A stretch of DNA of 50,872 nt from Ignavibacteria bacterium (GTDB lineage: Bacteria; Bacteroidota; Ignavibacteria; Tepidaquicellales; OLB5). Positions 9,807 through 17,413 of this stretch are shown here, one piece after another. The notes below the pieces were generated by a model. That model did no database searches, had not been told where the DNA came from, and saw nothing but the letters and a program-made list of their open reading frames with translations. The stretch spans positions 1 through 50,872 of the forward strand of contig JADZAP010000055.1 of assembly GCA_020852705.1 (NCBI GenBank), read 5' to 3'. The stretch's first letter is position 1. Each line of letters begins with the position of its first letter. Made by a program: the position numbers and the translations under genes.

Positions 9807-10040
9807 GGGGCATATACTAATTGACTAAGTAAGTTAAAAAGTAAAGCCCCTGATTTTCGGAAATCAGAACGAAAAACAAAGTTGCAAATTTAAAACGTTC
9901 ACATTTTACAGTTTTAACTTAACAATAATATTTAAAAGAGTTAAAAATCGCTGTTACCCCCGGCTTTTAAGATATAAAGTTAATAAATCATAAAGCCAAA
10001 CAGCTTAAAACCCCGCAGCTTAATGCTTGCGGGGTTTTTA
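9807..10040 (+). ncRNA. Candidate structured RNA / structured 3' UTR ending in a terminator
   Basis: Consecutive helices can be drawn with almost no unpaired bases between the first three: GGGGC 9807-9811 with GCCCC 9846-9850; TGATTT with AAATCA (9851-9866, loop TCGG); GAACG 9867-9871 with CGTTC 9896-9900. Next, ACAGTTTTAAC near 9908 pairs with GTTAAAA and CTGT near 9940-9955, and GGCTTT 9962-9967 pairs with AAAGCC 9992-9997. A terminator hairpin closes it. I see no promoter directly upstream, so it may be the 3' UTR of the hydrolase mRNA. It does not match tmRNA, RNase P or SRP RNA by eye. In AT-rich DNA some of this pairing may be chance. Confidence 0.3.
10007..10040 (+). terminator. Strong rho-independent terminator
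   Basis: AAAACCCCGCA pairs with TGCGGGGTTTT (11 bp, 10-nt loop) and continues into a T tract. It ends the hydrolase 1 transcription unit or the structured RNA. Confidence 0.9.
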
Positions 10041-10313
10041 TTCTTATTTAACCCTTTTTGTATTTTGGATAAATTATAGTAAAAAGTAATATAAACTGCT
10101 TTTTTATAATCTCCTTTACCTGTTTTCGGTAGATGTGATTATTGATTATGTATTCATGGAATTTTGGATTAATAATTTTTTAACAGGTTATTTTACATTT
10201 ATAAATCCCCAATTGATACATTTAGTTAGCCAATTTTTTAGCTGTTTTAACATTGTTCAGTTCATTAAAAACCTTAAATTCATTATAAAATCACTATTTA
10301 CCACTTTATTCAA

Positions 10314-10341
10314 CTACCGTAAATACCCCAATATACGGTAG
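10314..10341. promoter_or_regulatory. Perfect inverted repeat upstream of module B
   Basis: CTACCGTA (10314-10321) and TACGGTAG (10334-10341) form an 8-bp inverted repeat with a 12-bp centre. Related TACGGTA/ACCGTA words occur just upstream of the other three modules (near 7435, 11170 and 12014). This may be a further regulator site. The rest of 10041-10407 shows no gene. Confidence 0.45.
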
Positions 10342-10407
10342 GGATATCAGGTAAATCACGGTAATATTTTCCACCAAAAATAAATGGAGTATTTAGGTTA
10401 AATGCCT

Positions 10408-10501
10408 ATACAGTGAATTACTGATTCATTCGGTTTATATGGTAATTCTGCAATTACAGGCATTTACGATTGTTTTAGGGTGCTTATGAATGTTATTTTT
10501 G
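10408..10501 (+). promoter_or_regulatory. Shared promoter module, copy B (orphan sorting-domain gene 1)
   Basis: ATACAGTGA at 10408-10416, palindrome GTAATT-CTGC-AATTAC at 10442-10457 (perfect arms), TTG at 10470-10472, 21-nt spacer, TATTTTTG at 10494-10501. The distances match copy A to within one base. Confidence 0.78.
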
Positions 10502-10576
10502 TATTACTAATTCGGTAGGGAAAACTGATAGCGAAAGAAGTTTAAAAAACTAATTCTCGTGAAAGGATTTAACAAA

Positions 10577-10960
10577 ATGAAAGCTATCAACAACCAAAAC
10601 CGTGCAGCAAAGAAGCAGATTGCAGTTTTATTCATGCTTCTTTTTTTATTTGCTTCATCTAACATTTTAGCCGGAAACACCACAAATAAGCTTACCGAAG
10701 CTGAATTAAACAATTCACCTGCTTTAACAGTTGAAAATAACGTAATTTTCACATTTAATATTCCTGCTGGCGAATATGTGAAATTTTCAATATATAATGT
10801 AAAAGGTGAAGAAATAAGAGTATTGATAAACGATAGGTCAATTAATGGTGAAATTTCAGCAGATCTTGCTCAGGCATTCTTAAATAATGGCGTTTACTAT
10901 TACAGTCTAGAAGCAGGCGACTATAAAGAAGTTAGAAAACTGAATATCTATTCATATTAA
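10577..10960 (+). CDS. Small secreted protein made almost only of a sorting-domain-like module (1)
   Basis: A 127-residue product. The ATG at 10577 is chosen because GAAAGGA, conserved before all four module-driven genes, lies 10 nt upstream; an in-frame GTG at 10559 lies before that site. Residues 1-33 are a signal peptide (MLLFLFASSNILAG). After a short linker, residues about 60-127 look like a T9SS C-terminal domain (FNIPAGEYVKFSIYNVKGEE, NNGVYYYSLEAGDYKEVRKL). It lacks the NxPNPFNP opening and any cargo domain. The neighbouring gene is a paralogue. Function unknown; it could be a sorting-domain decoy, adaptor or surface filler. Confidence 0.75.
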   Translation: MKAINNQNRAAKKQIAVLFMLLFLFASSNILAGNTTNKLTEAELNNSPALTVENNVIFTFNIPAGEYVKFSIYNVKGEEIRVLINDRSINGEISADLAQAFLNNGVYYYSLEAGDYKEVRKLNIYSY

Positions 10961-11055
10961 TAGATACTTTAATATTTCAGATTTCATTTGTTTTTTTTAG
11001 AGCTGCTGTAAAACAGATAGACTATCATCAAACTCTAATAGATCGTGAAATTTTT

Positions 11056-11083
11056 AACCCCGCTAAATTTAGTGGGGTTTTTT
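11056..11083 (+). terminator. Rho-independent terminator after orphan sorting-domain gene 1
   Basis: AACCCCGCTAAA pairs with TTTAGTGGGGTT (one G-U pair) and is followed by a T6 run. Confidence 0.88.
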
Positions 11084-11176
11084 ATTGGATATAATATTAT
11101 TTTAATTTTTGTGGAATTTTCTGCAATTTTCACATTCAATAACCCCCTTACGTTAGATTAATACAGCAGTACCGTA

Positions 11177-11270
11177 ATACAGTGAAATGTGGATTTTTTA
11201 GGTTTATGGTGTAATTATGCAATTACATACATTTATGATTGTTTTGGGATTCTATAATTTGCTATTTTTG
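11177..11270 (+). promoter_or_regulatory. Shared promoter module, copy C (orphan sorting-domain gene 2)
   Basis: ATACAGTGA at 11177-11185, palindrome GTAATT-ATGC-AATTAC at 11211-11226 (perfect arms), TTG at 11239-11241, 21-nt spacer, TATTTTTG at 11263-11270. Confidence 0.78.
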
Positions 11271-11316
11271 TAACACTAATTAAGTGGGGAGCCATTTGCA
11301 GAAAGGATTTTGTACA

Positions 11317-11706
11317 ATGAAACTAAATAGTTTCAGTTTAACAGTTTTTGCATTATTAATAGCAGTAAATGCTTCAAATTCAGTATTTGCCGGTGATATA
11401 AAAGAGGAAGCAGAGGGAGCTTTACTGACAGCCGTTACTTTAACAAACGATGAAATGCTTACATCCCCGATCCTTGCTATTGCATCAAACTCTCTATTAA
11501 GTTTTACCATACCGCAAAGTGAATATGTAAGACTTTCAATTTTCAATTCAAGCGGCAGAGAAATTGCGGTTCTGATTAAAGATTATAAAAACGCAGGCAG
11601 TTTTTCTGCGGAGCTTAAACATGCAAAGCTAACAAAAGGTACTTACTATTACAGACTTGTTATAGGAAGATATAAAGAAGTACGACGTCTTGAAATAACC
11701 AAATAA
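11317..11706 (+). CDS. Small secreted protein made almost only of a sorting-domain-like module (2)
   Basis: A 129-residue paralogue of the gene at 10577. The ATG at 11317 is chosen because GAAAGGA (11301-11307) precedes it; an upstream in-frame GTG at 11284 does not fit. A signal peptide (ALLIAVNASNSVFAG) leads into a short linker. About residues 60-129 then resemble a T9SS sorting domain (SFTIPQSEYVRLSIFNSSGR, TKGTYYYRLVIGRYKEVRRL, EITK end). There is no enzymatic or binding domain. It has its own promoter module and terminator. The role is unknown, and T9SS export is an inference from similarity to the hydrolase tails. Confidence 0.75.
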   Translation: MKLNSFSLTVFALLIAVNASNSVFAGDIKEEAEGALLTAVTLTNDEMLTSPILAIASNSLLSFTIPQSEYVRLSIFNSSGREIAVLIKDYKNAGSFSAELKHAKLTKGTYYYRLVIGRYKEVRRLEITK

Positions 11707-11734
11707 TTATTCTAAAAAATTATATAATCAAAAA

Positions 11735-11765
11735 TTTTCCCCGCTATAATGCCGGGGTTTTTTAT
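11735..11765 (+). terminator. Rho-independent terminator after orphan sorting-domain gene 2
   Basis: CCCCG (11739-11743) pairs with CGGGG (11753-11757), with A/T flanks extending the stem, followed by a T run. Between here and 12040 I see no gene. Confidence 0.82.
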
Positions 11766-12040
11766 TGGTTAATACTCTTCGGATGGCTTCGCGATTAATA
11801 TCCTAAAAAGGTATTAAATCACTGCCAGATTTAATTGAGTTAATTGCAATAATTTTTGCTTTTTCACTTTTGATTTCTTCATTGCCTCTGCAGTTATTCT
11901 TTAATATTATCATTTATTTTATACTACCAGCTATATTATTTATTTTCTGATTATAACATATATATAATAAAATCAATATATTACAAATCTTGCTTCAAAA
12001 ATCCTCACTTTTGTACGGTAGAAAATTTAATAGTAAAATT

Positions 12041-12134
12041 ATACAGTAATTCGTGTATTCATTAGGTTTTTGGCGTAATTTTACATTTACAGCTATTTAC
12101 GATTGTTTCGCACTTTGCCTAACGGCTATATTTG
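12041..12134 (+). promoter_or_regulatory. Shared promoter module, copy D (hydrolase 2)
   Basis: ATACAGTAA at 12041-12049, imperfect palindrome GTAATT-TTAC-ATTTAC at 12075-12090, TTG at 12104-12106, 20-nt spacer, TATATTTG at 12127-12134. This is the most diverged copy, but the 34-bp distance between the first two blocks is unchanged. Confidence 0.74.
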
Positions 12135-12164
12135 TAAAGACAATTCGTAGGGAATACAATAGCA

Positions 12165-12206
12165 GAAAAAGATTATTTATTAATTATATATCTTTTTCAG
12201 AAAGGA
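12165..12206 (+). promoter_or_regulatory. 5'-leader hairpin abutting the ribosome-binding site of hydrolase 2
   Basis: GAAAAAGAT (12165-12173) pairs perfectly with ATCTTTTTC (12190-12198), immediately followed by AGAAAGGA (12199-12206). This is the same layout as at hydrolase 1. Confidence 0.5.
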
Positions 12207-12218
12207 CATCTATCAGAG

Positions 12219-14249
12219 ATGAATGCTATTTGTAATCCGGTACCAAAGAGACTTTTGATGACAATTCTTTCATTAGCTCTTTTTTTTATTGCTTTTAATG
12301 AAATATCCTTTACGCAGCAAACCACCACTTTTAAGCCAAAAGGTTTAAACTCATGGACTCCATCGTACCTGCTTCCAATGCAGAGCGATAATCCTGTTAC
12401 GGCTCAGCGTACTGATTTCACAATCACAATGCGTGATGGCGTTATTATTGATTGTTTAAAATATACCCCAATAACTACACCGCCCGCTGGCGGATGGCCA
12501 ACCGTAATTATGCATCACGGTTACGGAGATAATAAAGAAACACTTGCAGATTTCTGCCGCGCACAAGCAGAATATGGTTATTACACCATGACATTCAGCG
12601 TTAGAGGTCAAGGGCTTTCAGGAGGACTTTCAAATCTTATCAGTACATTAGAAGCTGATGATTTGATTGAGATTGTTAACTGGATTAAGAGAGATTCAGT
12701 TAACGGATCAAATCCTTCAAAAATTCTTATTATGGGAGGTTCACAGGGAGGCGCTGTTCCTTTAATAGCGGCTACAAGAGGTATGCAGGTTGCAGCAATT
12801 ATCAACTCAGTTGCTCCGCCTGATTTTGCCTCCAGTTGGATAGAAAACGGCTCTGTTAAAATGACATTGCTTTGGACAATTGACTATACTCCTGATACTG
12901 CAAGATATAACAGTCAGGTTATTAGTATGAGGAAATGGATAACTACAAATACTAAATCCGGATGGGATAGCTTAGCATACTGGCTGCCAAGAGGCAGGGA
13001 TTTTACAAATGGTTTAAGCTCAATTACAACTCCAATGCTTGTTGAAGCTGCTTGGCAGGATAAATTTTTTAATGCAGATGGATGGATGCAGAATATAGAT
13101 AAAATTACAAATGCTCCGTTTTGTTCTTATCTTGGTGCAGTACGCGGACATGGAAGTGATGTATCTGCAACAGAAGATATATGGCACATGGATTGGTTCA
13201 ATAAATTCTTCTTCCAGACTTTGTGGGGCATGCAGACAGATATTTTTACAATTGCAAAATATCAGTATGCTTCAACAAGGTTCCCGGTTGTTGATAACAG
13301 GTATTTTACATTTTCACATGATAGCTCAACAACATTATTAAGAAACAGTACAGAACCATTAAAACTATTTCTAAATAAAAATGGTGAACTAAAAACTACT
13401 GTTCAATCAGGTAATTATTCTGCTGTATTAAAAAATAAGATCACAAGAAATTATACTTTACAGCAAGCTATTAATGAGGAATTTACGGGTTCAAACTTTA
13501 ATTCAAAGTTCAAGAAAGATTCTGTAACATTTATTACATCAGCATTAACCGCACCGCTTGAGTGGACAGGTGCTCCTGTAATAAAGCTTGATTACAAATC
13601 AGCGGCTTCTACATTTGCTCAGTTTAATTACCAGATTTATGAGGTTCTGCCAAGCGGTGAAAGAAGATTCATAAACCGTGCTAACTTTACAGATAGAAAT
13701 TACCACAGAAACTCAAGAAAACAGGCTACTTTCCGCGGACATGCACACTCACATGTTTTTGCAGCAGGAAGCAAGATACTTGTAATTATCACAAATTTAG
13801 ATAAAGCACATACAGATGAAGAATTCTTTGGAACAAACCCGTTTGTTCTGCCTGTTATGAATAATGGTGACCACACTGTTTATCTTAGCAGTAATTCTTA
13901 TATTGAGTTTCCTATATTGACAAACTCAGGAATAAGACCAAATGCTTTATTTGAGGAAGAAAGATCAACAGAAACAAGTTCACCGTATTCATATACGCTG
14001 TCTCAAAACTTTCCTAATCCGTTTAATCCTTCAACAATGATACAGTATTCAATTGCTGAAGCACAGAAGGTTGAGATTAAAGTGTATGACCTGCTTGGAA
14101 GAGAAGTTGCGACACTTGTAAATGAAATTCAAAACCCGGGTTCATATAATGTTATGTTTAATGCTGCTAAACTTTCAAGCGGTGTTTACTTCTACAAACT
14201 TACTGCAGGCAATTATACTGATGTAAAGAAAATGACATTAATTAAGTAA
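12219..14249 (+). CDS. Secreted S15/CocE-type serine hydrolase with T9SS sorting domain (paralogue 2)
   Basis: A 676-residue close paralogue of the enzyme at 7646. It has a signal peptide (about 1-34) and an alpha/beta-hydrolase core with HHGYGDN, RGQGLSGG and GGSQGG (Ser175). The Asp is Asp281 in WQDKFFNADG and the His is His311 in RGHGSD. A PepX C-terminal-like domain follows (FNYQIYEVLPSGERRF, FRGHAHSHVF). The T9SS tail starts NFPNPFNPSTMIQYSI and ends KKMTLIK. All triad residues are present. The ribosome-binding site AGAAAGGA precedes the ATG by 12 nt. Promoter module D suggests co-expression with hydrolase 1 and the two orphan sorting-domain proteins. The substrate is unknown. Confidence 0.88.
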   Translation: MNAICNPVPKRLLMTILSLALFFIAFNEISFTQQTTTFKPKGLNSWTPSYLLPMQSDNPVTAQRTDFTITMRDGVIIDCLKYTPITTPPAGGWPTVIMHHGYGDNKETLADFCRAQAEYGYYTMTFSVRGQGLSGGLSNLISTLEADDLIEIVNWIKRDSVNGSNPSKILIMGGSQGGAVPLIAATRGMQVAAIINSVAPPDFASSWIENGSVKMTLLWTIDYTPDTARYNSQVISMRKWITTNTKSGWDSLAYWLPRGRDFTNGLSSITTPMLVEAAWQDKFFNADGWMQNIDKITNAPFCSYLGAVRGHGSDVSATEDIWHMDWFNKFFFQTLWGMQTDIFTIAKYQYASTRFPVVDNRYFTFSHDSSTTLLRNSTEPLKLFLNKNGELKTTVQSGNYSAVLKNKITRNYTLQQAINEEFTGSNFNSKFKKDSVTFITSALTAPLEWTGAPVIKLDYKSAASTFAQFNYQIYEVLPSGERRFINRANFTDRNYHRNSRKQATFRGHAHSHVFAAGSKILVIITNLDKAHTDEEFFGTNPFVLPVMNNGDHTVYLSSNSYIEFPILTNSGIRPNALFEEERSTETSSPYSYTLSQNFPNPFNPSTMIQYSIAEAQKVEIKVYDLLGREVATLVNEIQNPGSYNVMFNAAKLSSGVYFYKLTAGNYTDVKKMTLIK

Positions 14250-14311
14250 TCTTTAATAATTATTTTATGAAATAAAATATTTAAAAACCGGATAAAATAG
14301 CATAAACTGGA

Positions 14312-14342
14312 AGGGATATATCTTTTAATAAAGATTATCCCT
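14312..14342 (+). other. Long hairpin downstream of hydrolase 2
   Basis: AGGGATA and ATCTTT pair with AAAGAT and TATCCCT (13 bp with one bulged base, 4-nt loop). No T run follows, so it is not a standard terminator. It may stabilise the mRNA 3' end. Confidence 0.45.
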
Positions 14343-14451
14343 GAAGGTTTAAATACATTTAATTAATAGAATAATATAAAATAAAATTTTTTTAAATAAT
14401 TAAAATGCTGGAATCTTTAGGGAAGAATTTAGAGGGGATAAATAGAGTAAG

Positions 14452-14538
14452 ATGTCATTATTAATATTACCGGTGATCTTTGTGTTTTTACTGATACCGT
14501 TTATAATTTTAGGTTATCAGTTTTACAGCAGCAGGTAA
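14452..14538 (+). CDS. Possible 28-residue single-span membrane peptide
   Basis: ATG to TAA encodes a very hydrophobic peptide (LLILPVIFVFLLIPFIILGY) with a basic C-terminus. GAGGGG lies about 20 nt upstream and a terminator hairpin lies about 105 bp downstream. Small membrane peptides are real in many bacteria, but a chance ORF of this length is also likely. Confidence 0.3.
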   Translation: MSLLILPVIFVFLLIPFIILGYQFYSSR

Positions 14539-14641
14539 GTAACTTATAAGTTCACTTGAATTAAGAAAATTAGGGATTTATTTATTATAAAATTATTGGG
14601 TTTATTCCCTCATTTAATAAAATTTTTATTGCTGAATTTAT

Positions 14642-14677
14642 AAGCTCCGCTTGCTTTGCGGAGTTTATTCTTTTTAT
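14642..14677 (+). terminator. Rho-independent-type terminator just left of the prophage
   Basis: CTCCGC (14645-14650) pairs with GCGGAG (14658-14663), followed by a T-rich tract. It ends the host transcription unit about 55 bp before the prophage. Confidence 0.75.
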
Positions 14678-14721
14678 GCTGATATTTTTTAAATTACTGT
14701 TTTAATGCATTACCGGTAAAA

Positions 14722-14731
14722 ATATTTATAT
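14722..14731. repeat. Left copy of the flanking direct repeat (candidate target-site duplication)
   Basis: ATATTTATAT stands immediately outside the prophage's left TG and is identical to the 10 bp outside its right CA (45531-45540). Confidence 0.6.
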
Positions 14732-14783
14732 TGCAAGCGACCAAATTATTTTTCGCTTAAATTCCAAATTATTTTTCGTTTCA
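14732..14783. promoter_or_regulatory. Left prophage end with two transposase-binding repeats (L1, L2)
   Basis: CCAAATTATTTTTCG occurs at 14741-14755 and 14764-14778, exactly 23 bp apart (about two helical turns). The L2 copy, extended to CCAAATTATTTTTCGTTTC, is the perfect reverse complement of the R2 site at 45438-45456. Paired sites of this kind at each end are what MuA-type transposases bind. Confidence 0.85.
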
Positions 14784-14784
14784 T

Positions 14785-14835
14785 AAAAATAAAAATGCTG
14801 ATTTTTAGCCAAAAATCAAAGCCAAAAACCAGCAT
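14785..14835 (-). terminator. Terminator of the leftward late operon
   Basis: On the minus strand GATTTTT-GGCT-AAAAATC (14817-14800) forms a 7-bp hairpin followed by AGCATTTTTATTTTT. An outer ATGCTG/CAGCAT pair (14795-14800, 14830-14835) encloses it. Confidence 0.7.
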
Positions 14836-14846
14836 AAAACCCACTT

Positions 14847-15377
14847 TTAAGCCCATATTAGCAATATAATTGCTGTTAAAAAGAGTCCCAGAGCAGTCTG
14901 AATCCATGCTTCATTTATGCTCACCATACCTTTTAAAAAATTGTAGTCTGGATAGTTCAAATACTTCCTTTTATAGCAATCAGTTGACCAATTCCCATAT
15001 TGAGCATCCATGTCAAGCTCTGTGAAGCCTGGAAGCACACAGAAGCCCCACCAATTACACCGGAGCAAGCCCAGTGGAGTCCACCATCTCCAGAAGCCCC
15101 AGACAGCTGTGCTTTCATTAGTCAAAATATACCTGAAAATATTGTAATATGAGTCACAGAGATGAAACCATTTAGCAATAAAAAAGGCTGCAAGAAATCC
15201 CAGCTGAACATCAAATATAAAATATGCTATTGCTGGAATTATTAGGAAGTCAATCAGAGCTTTTAGTGTTCTGAATATCCATTCATATTTGTGACCGGAG
15301 TGCTCTTTATAAATACCATACCAGACAGCAAAATCAAAAAGAGCCTCAATAAGTCCTATGAATAAAATTATTGTCAT
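14847..15377 (-). CDS. Multi-span membrane protein of unknown function (last late gene)
   Basis: A 176-residue protein with three hydrophobic segments in the first 90 residues and another at the very C-terminus (TALGLFLTAIILLIW). Between them lies a Trp/Cys-rich stretch (GFWRWWTPLGLLRCNWWGFC). I do not recognise the family. It is the last gene of the leftward late operon, about 115 bp from the left end. Mu-like phages often carry accessory genes there (Mu keeps mom there). It could be a lysogenic-conversion or lysis-related membrane protein; both are guesses. Confidence 0.7.
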   Translation of the reverse strand: MTIILFIGLIEALFDFAVWYGIYKEHSGHKYEWIFRTLKALIDFLIIPAIAYFIFDVQLGFLAAFFIAKWFHLCDSYYNIFRYILTNESTAVWGFWRWWTPLGLLRCNWWGFCVLPGFTELDMDAQYGNWSTDCYKRKYLNYPDYNFLKGMVSINEAWIQTALGLFLTAIILLIWA

Positions 15378-15394
15378 TGTTTTATGATCTAAAT

Positions 15395-15853
15395 TTATGG
15401 AAGACCAGTGGAGACTGTTCCGCTGGATAAATCAATTTTTATTGTGCCATCTTCATTGTTTGCAAATACAATGTATGGAGATTTATAATAAATTGTGACA
15501 GCTTCATCTCTAAACCCCAATGGGTTATTTAACTGAACTTCAAATTCAGAGAGATGCTGTCTTTGCAAAGAAGTCAGTAAATTCTGAACATTTATTTCAG
15601 ACTGGTTATTTGCATTTTTACCCAGAGTTATCCCACTATTAACATGAGTCAATATTCCGGAATTTTTATTTATCTGAATTCTTGCAGTATCTCTGACCAC
15701 AAGCTTGAAGTCTGTAGAGTTGCTAAGTAAATAATTATCTTTGCCAAAATACACAGCATCTTCAGCTGTGGAATATCCTGAGAACATTCCCACTGCAATA
15801 ATTATAAATGCAATAGCATTAAATACAGTGAGAGCTTTATAATATTTATTCAT
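15395..15853 (-). CDS. Exported phage protein of unknown function
   Basis: A 152-residue protein with an N-terminal signal peptide or anchor (KALTVFNAIAFIIIAVGMFS). The rest is beta-rich, with a Ser/Thr/Asn-rich part (VNSGITLGKNANNQSEINVQ) like the repeats of tail-fibre or fibre-tip proteins. It lies 14 bp after the fibre-like gene, in the same operon. I do not recognise a family. A role next to the fibre protein is inferred from position only. Confidence 0.65.
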   Translation of the reverse strand: MNKYYKALTVFNAIAFIIIAVGMFSGYSTAEDAVYFGKDNYLLSNSTDFKLVVRDTARIQINKNSGILTHVNSGITLGKNANNQSEINVQNLLTSLQRQHLSEFEVQLNNPLGFRDEAVTIYYKSPYIVFANNEDGTIKIDLSSGTVSTGLP

Positions 15854-15867
15854 TTTAAATCCTTCCT

Positions 15868-16998
15868 TTATTGCTGATAAGTTAACGAAGTATTGACAAC
15901 CCAGCCAGCTACTATATCAGAAGAGCCAAATGTTATGAGTGTATTGCTGACAGAATTTACAATGTTATTTGCATTGACAGTGGTGAAGCTTCCTGAGCCA
16001 GTATGAGTGAAAACACAATTTTCAAACTGTGAGCCATTAAGCGATATATTAGGAGCATAATTATCTTCAATAGTTCTGACAGAGCAATTTATAACAATCA
16101 TTTTCTGAAATGTGATATTTGCATCAGTCTGCTCAAAATTCAGATTAACACATTTTACATTCCTATCAGTCATCCCTCCGCTTCTGGTAAATATGGAATA
16201 GGGTGGCTCATTAAAAGTGTTTTTAATTGAGACATATCCCATTCCTATCATATCTATGTAGTCATACCAGACCCAGTTATCAGTATATATACCATTGTGA
16301 CCTGGCAATATAACAATAAGCCATCTGTTATTAGAAGTGGGCGAGCCGGAGAGATATGCATAACTTACAGCTTCTGAAATCGTGTTGTAAATTTTACCGG
16401 AAACATCAGTGGTCTGTTTTGAATCCACTATGATTCTATTTGCATTAACAGGGAAATAGCCACCACCGACAGACTGAATAAAGTTATCAACAACCCATTT
16501 TTTCCATACAAGAGAATTATTGTCTTCCGGAGTTCCAGCAATATATTCAGCTGAGCCTGTATTTATTTTTGGAGCTTCTATTGTGGCTGTGGCTGTGATT
16601 GAAACTGCATCAGAGAATGTAGTGTTATCCTGGAAAGTGTTTAATCCAGTCCATGTATTATTGCAGCTTATACATCCGAAGTATGTCCTGTCATCCCCAG
16701 CAAGTTTTGTCCCATACCATTCCTGGAGTGTTCCTGAAATATACAGTCTAACTGGCTCATAGGAAGGGAATCCATAAACAAGATAATTCCCAGTTGCATT
16801 CCCACCAGGCTGAGTGACAGTCAAGCCGGAGATCACATCTCCAGCTCCATAGGGAGACCTTCTGAATTTAATCTGTGTATCTGTGTAACCATTTATAAAA
16901 GCTCCAGTGTTATCCACCAGCTGAAGAGACATTTCAAGCTGAGCAAATGTGCCTGAAGCAATTAAAAGTAAAATGAGTGTTAAAAATATTTTTTTCAT
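15868..16998 (-). CDS. Fibre-like / beta-helix phage protein with a signal peptide
   Basis: A 376-residue protein. It starts with a typical signal peptide (LTLILLLIASGTFAQ). About residues 110-155 (NNTWTGLNTFQDNTTFSDAV) resemble the WTGxNTFxxNTTF strands of phage tail fibres. Residues about 185-376 look like a right-handed beta-helix with short Asn/Ser-rich rungs and a pectin-lyase-like flavour. A receptor-binding fibre would fit the position after the tail genes. A cleavable signal peptide is unusual for a virion part, so it may instead be displayed on the lysogen's surface. The exact role is uncertain. Confidence 0.6.
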   Translation of the reverse strand: MKKIFLTLILLLIASGTFAQLEMSLQLVDNTGAFINGYTDTQIKFRRSPYGAGDVISGLTVTQPGGNATGNYLVYGFPSYEPVRLYISGTLQEWYGTKLAGDDRTYFGCISCNNTWTGLNTFQDNTTFSDAVSITATATIEAPKINTGSAEYIAGTPEDNNSLVWKKWVVDNFIQSVGGGYFPVNANRIIVDSKQTTDVSGKIYNTISEAVSYAYLSGSPTSNNRWLIVILPGHNGIYTDNWVWYDYIDMIGMGYVSIKNTFNEPPYSIFTRSGGMTDRNVKCVNLNFEQTDANITFQKMIVINCSVRTIEDNYAPNISLNGSQFENCVFTHTGSGSFTTVNANNIVNSVSNTLITFGSSDIVAGWVVNTSLTYQQ

Positions 16999-17002
16999 TT
17001 TA

Positions 17003-17413
17003 TTAATTAATTAGTTTTAAAAAAGTATCTATTTTGTTTTTAGCAAGCTCAATTGTTTTAGGTTTTGTATTTTGCAGCTTTGCAAAGTGGGAGCTTGTGA
17101 CTCCAATCTTAATTAAAAATTCTGCATGGTTAATTATTATTTTTCGTTTTATACCTTCATTTATTTCAGCTTTAATGCTATTGTAGTATTTACCGAGATT
17201 AACATAGTGAGTTCTACAAATTTCATTATACATTGAATGATGGTTATGCCTGAAATGTGTTATTATATTAGCCAGCCAGTTCAATTTTTCATCCCGATGG
17301 AAGACACTAAATAAATAATTAGACCCACAGACCAGCTTATGGCAGACAGGACAGTAAATAAATTTATCGTTAAAATAAGAATCAGTGTCAATATGAGTTA
17401 ATTGAATATTCAT
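17003..17413 (-). CDS. Small protein with a C2H2-like zinc site, unknown function
   Basis: A 136-residue protein with CPVC at residues 21-24 and HFRHNH at 53-58, a spacing that could bind one zinc ion. The C-terminal half is helical and basic (GVTSSHFAKLQNTKPKTIEL looks like a degenerate helix-turn-helix). Its start codon overlaps the stop of the methyltransferase gene, so they are translationally coupled. DNA binding is plausible but not shown. Confidence 0.65.
   Translation of the reverse strand: MNIQLTHIDTDSYFNDKFIYCPVCHKLVCGSNYLFSVFHRDEKLNWLANIITHFRHNHHSMYNEICRTHYVNLGKYYNSIKAEINEGIKRKIIINHAEFLIKIGVTSSHFAKLQNTKPKTIELAKNKIDTFLKLIN

Noticed and set aside
9807-10040. tmRNA, RNase P RNA or SRP RNA for the structured region
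   Set aside because: No CCA end, T-loop, RNase P core or SRP tetraloop motif could be found by eye.
10135-10341. A 68-residue frame in the gap before module B
   Set aside because: Low-complexity AT-rich translation, no ribosome-binding site, and it ends within the inverted repeat.
12053-12235. A 60-residue frame over promoter module D
   Set aside because: It spans the conserved promoter and the leader hairpin and overlaps the hydrolase start. Composition is not protein-like.
15868-16998. Calling the fibre-like protein a pectate lyase
   Set aside because: The beta-helix look is general to phage fibres, and no catalytic residues of the enzyme family could be identified.
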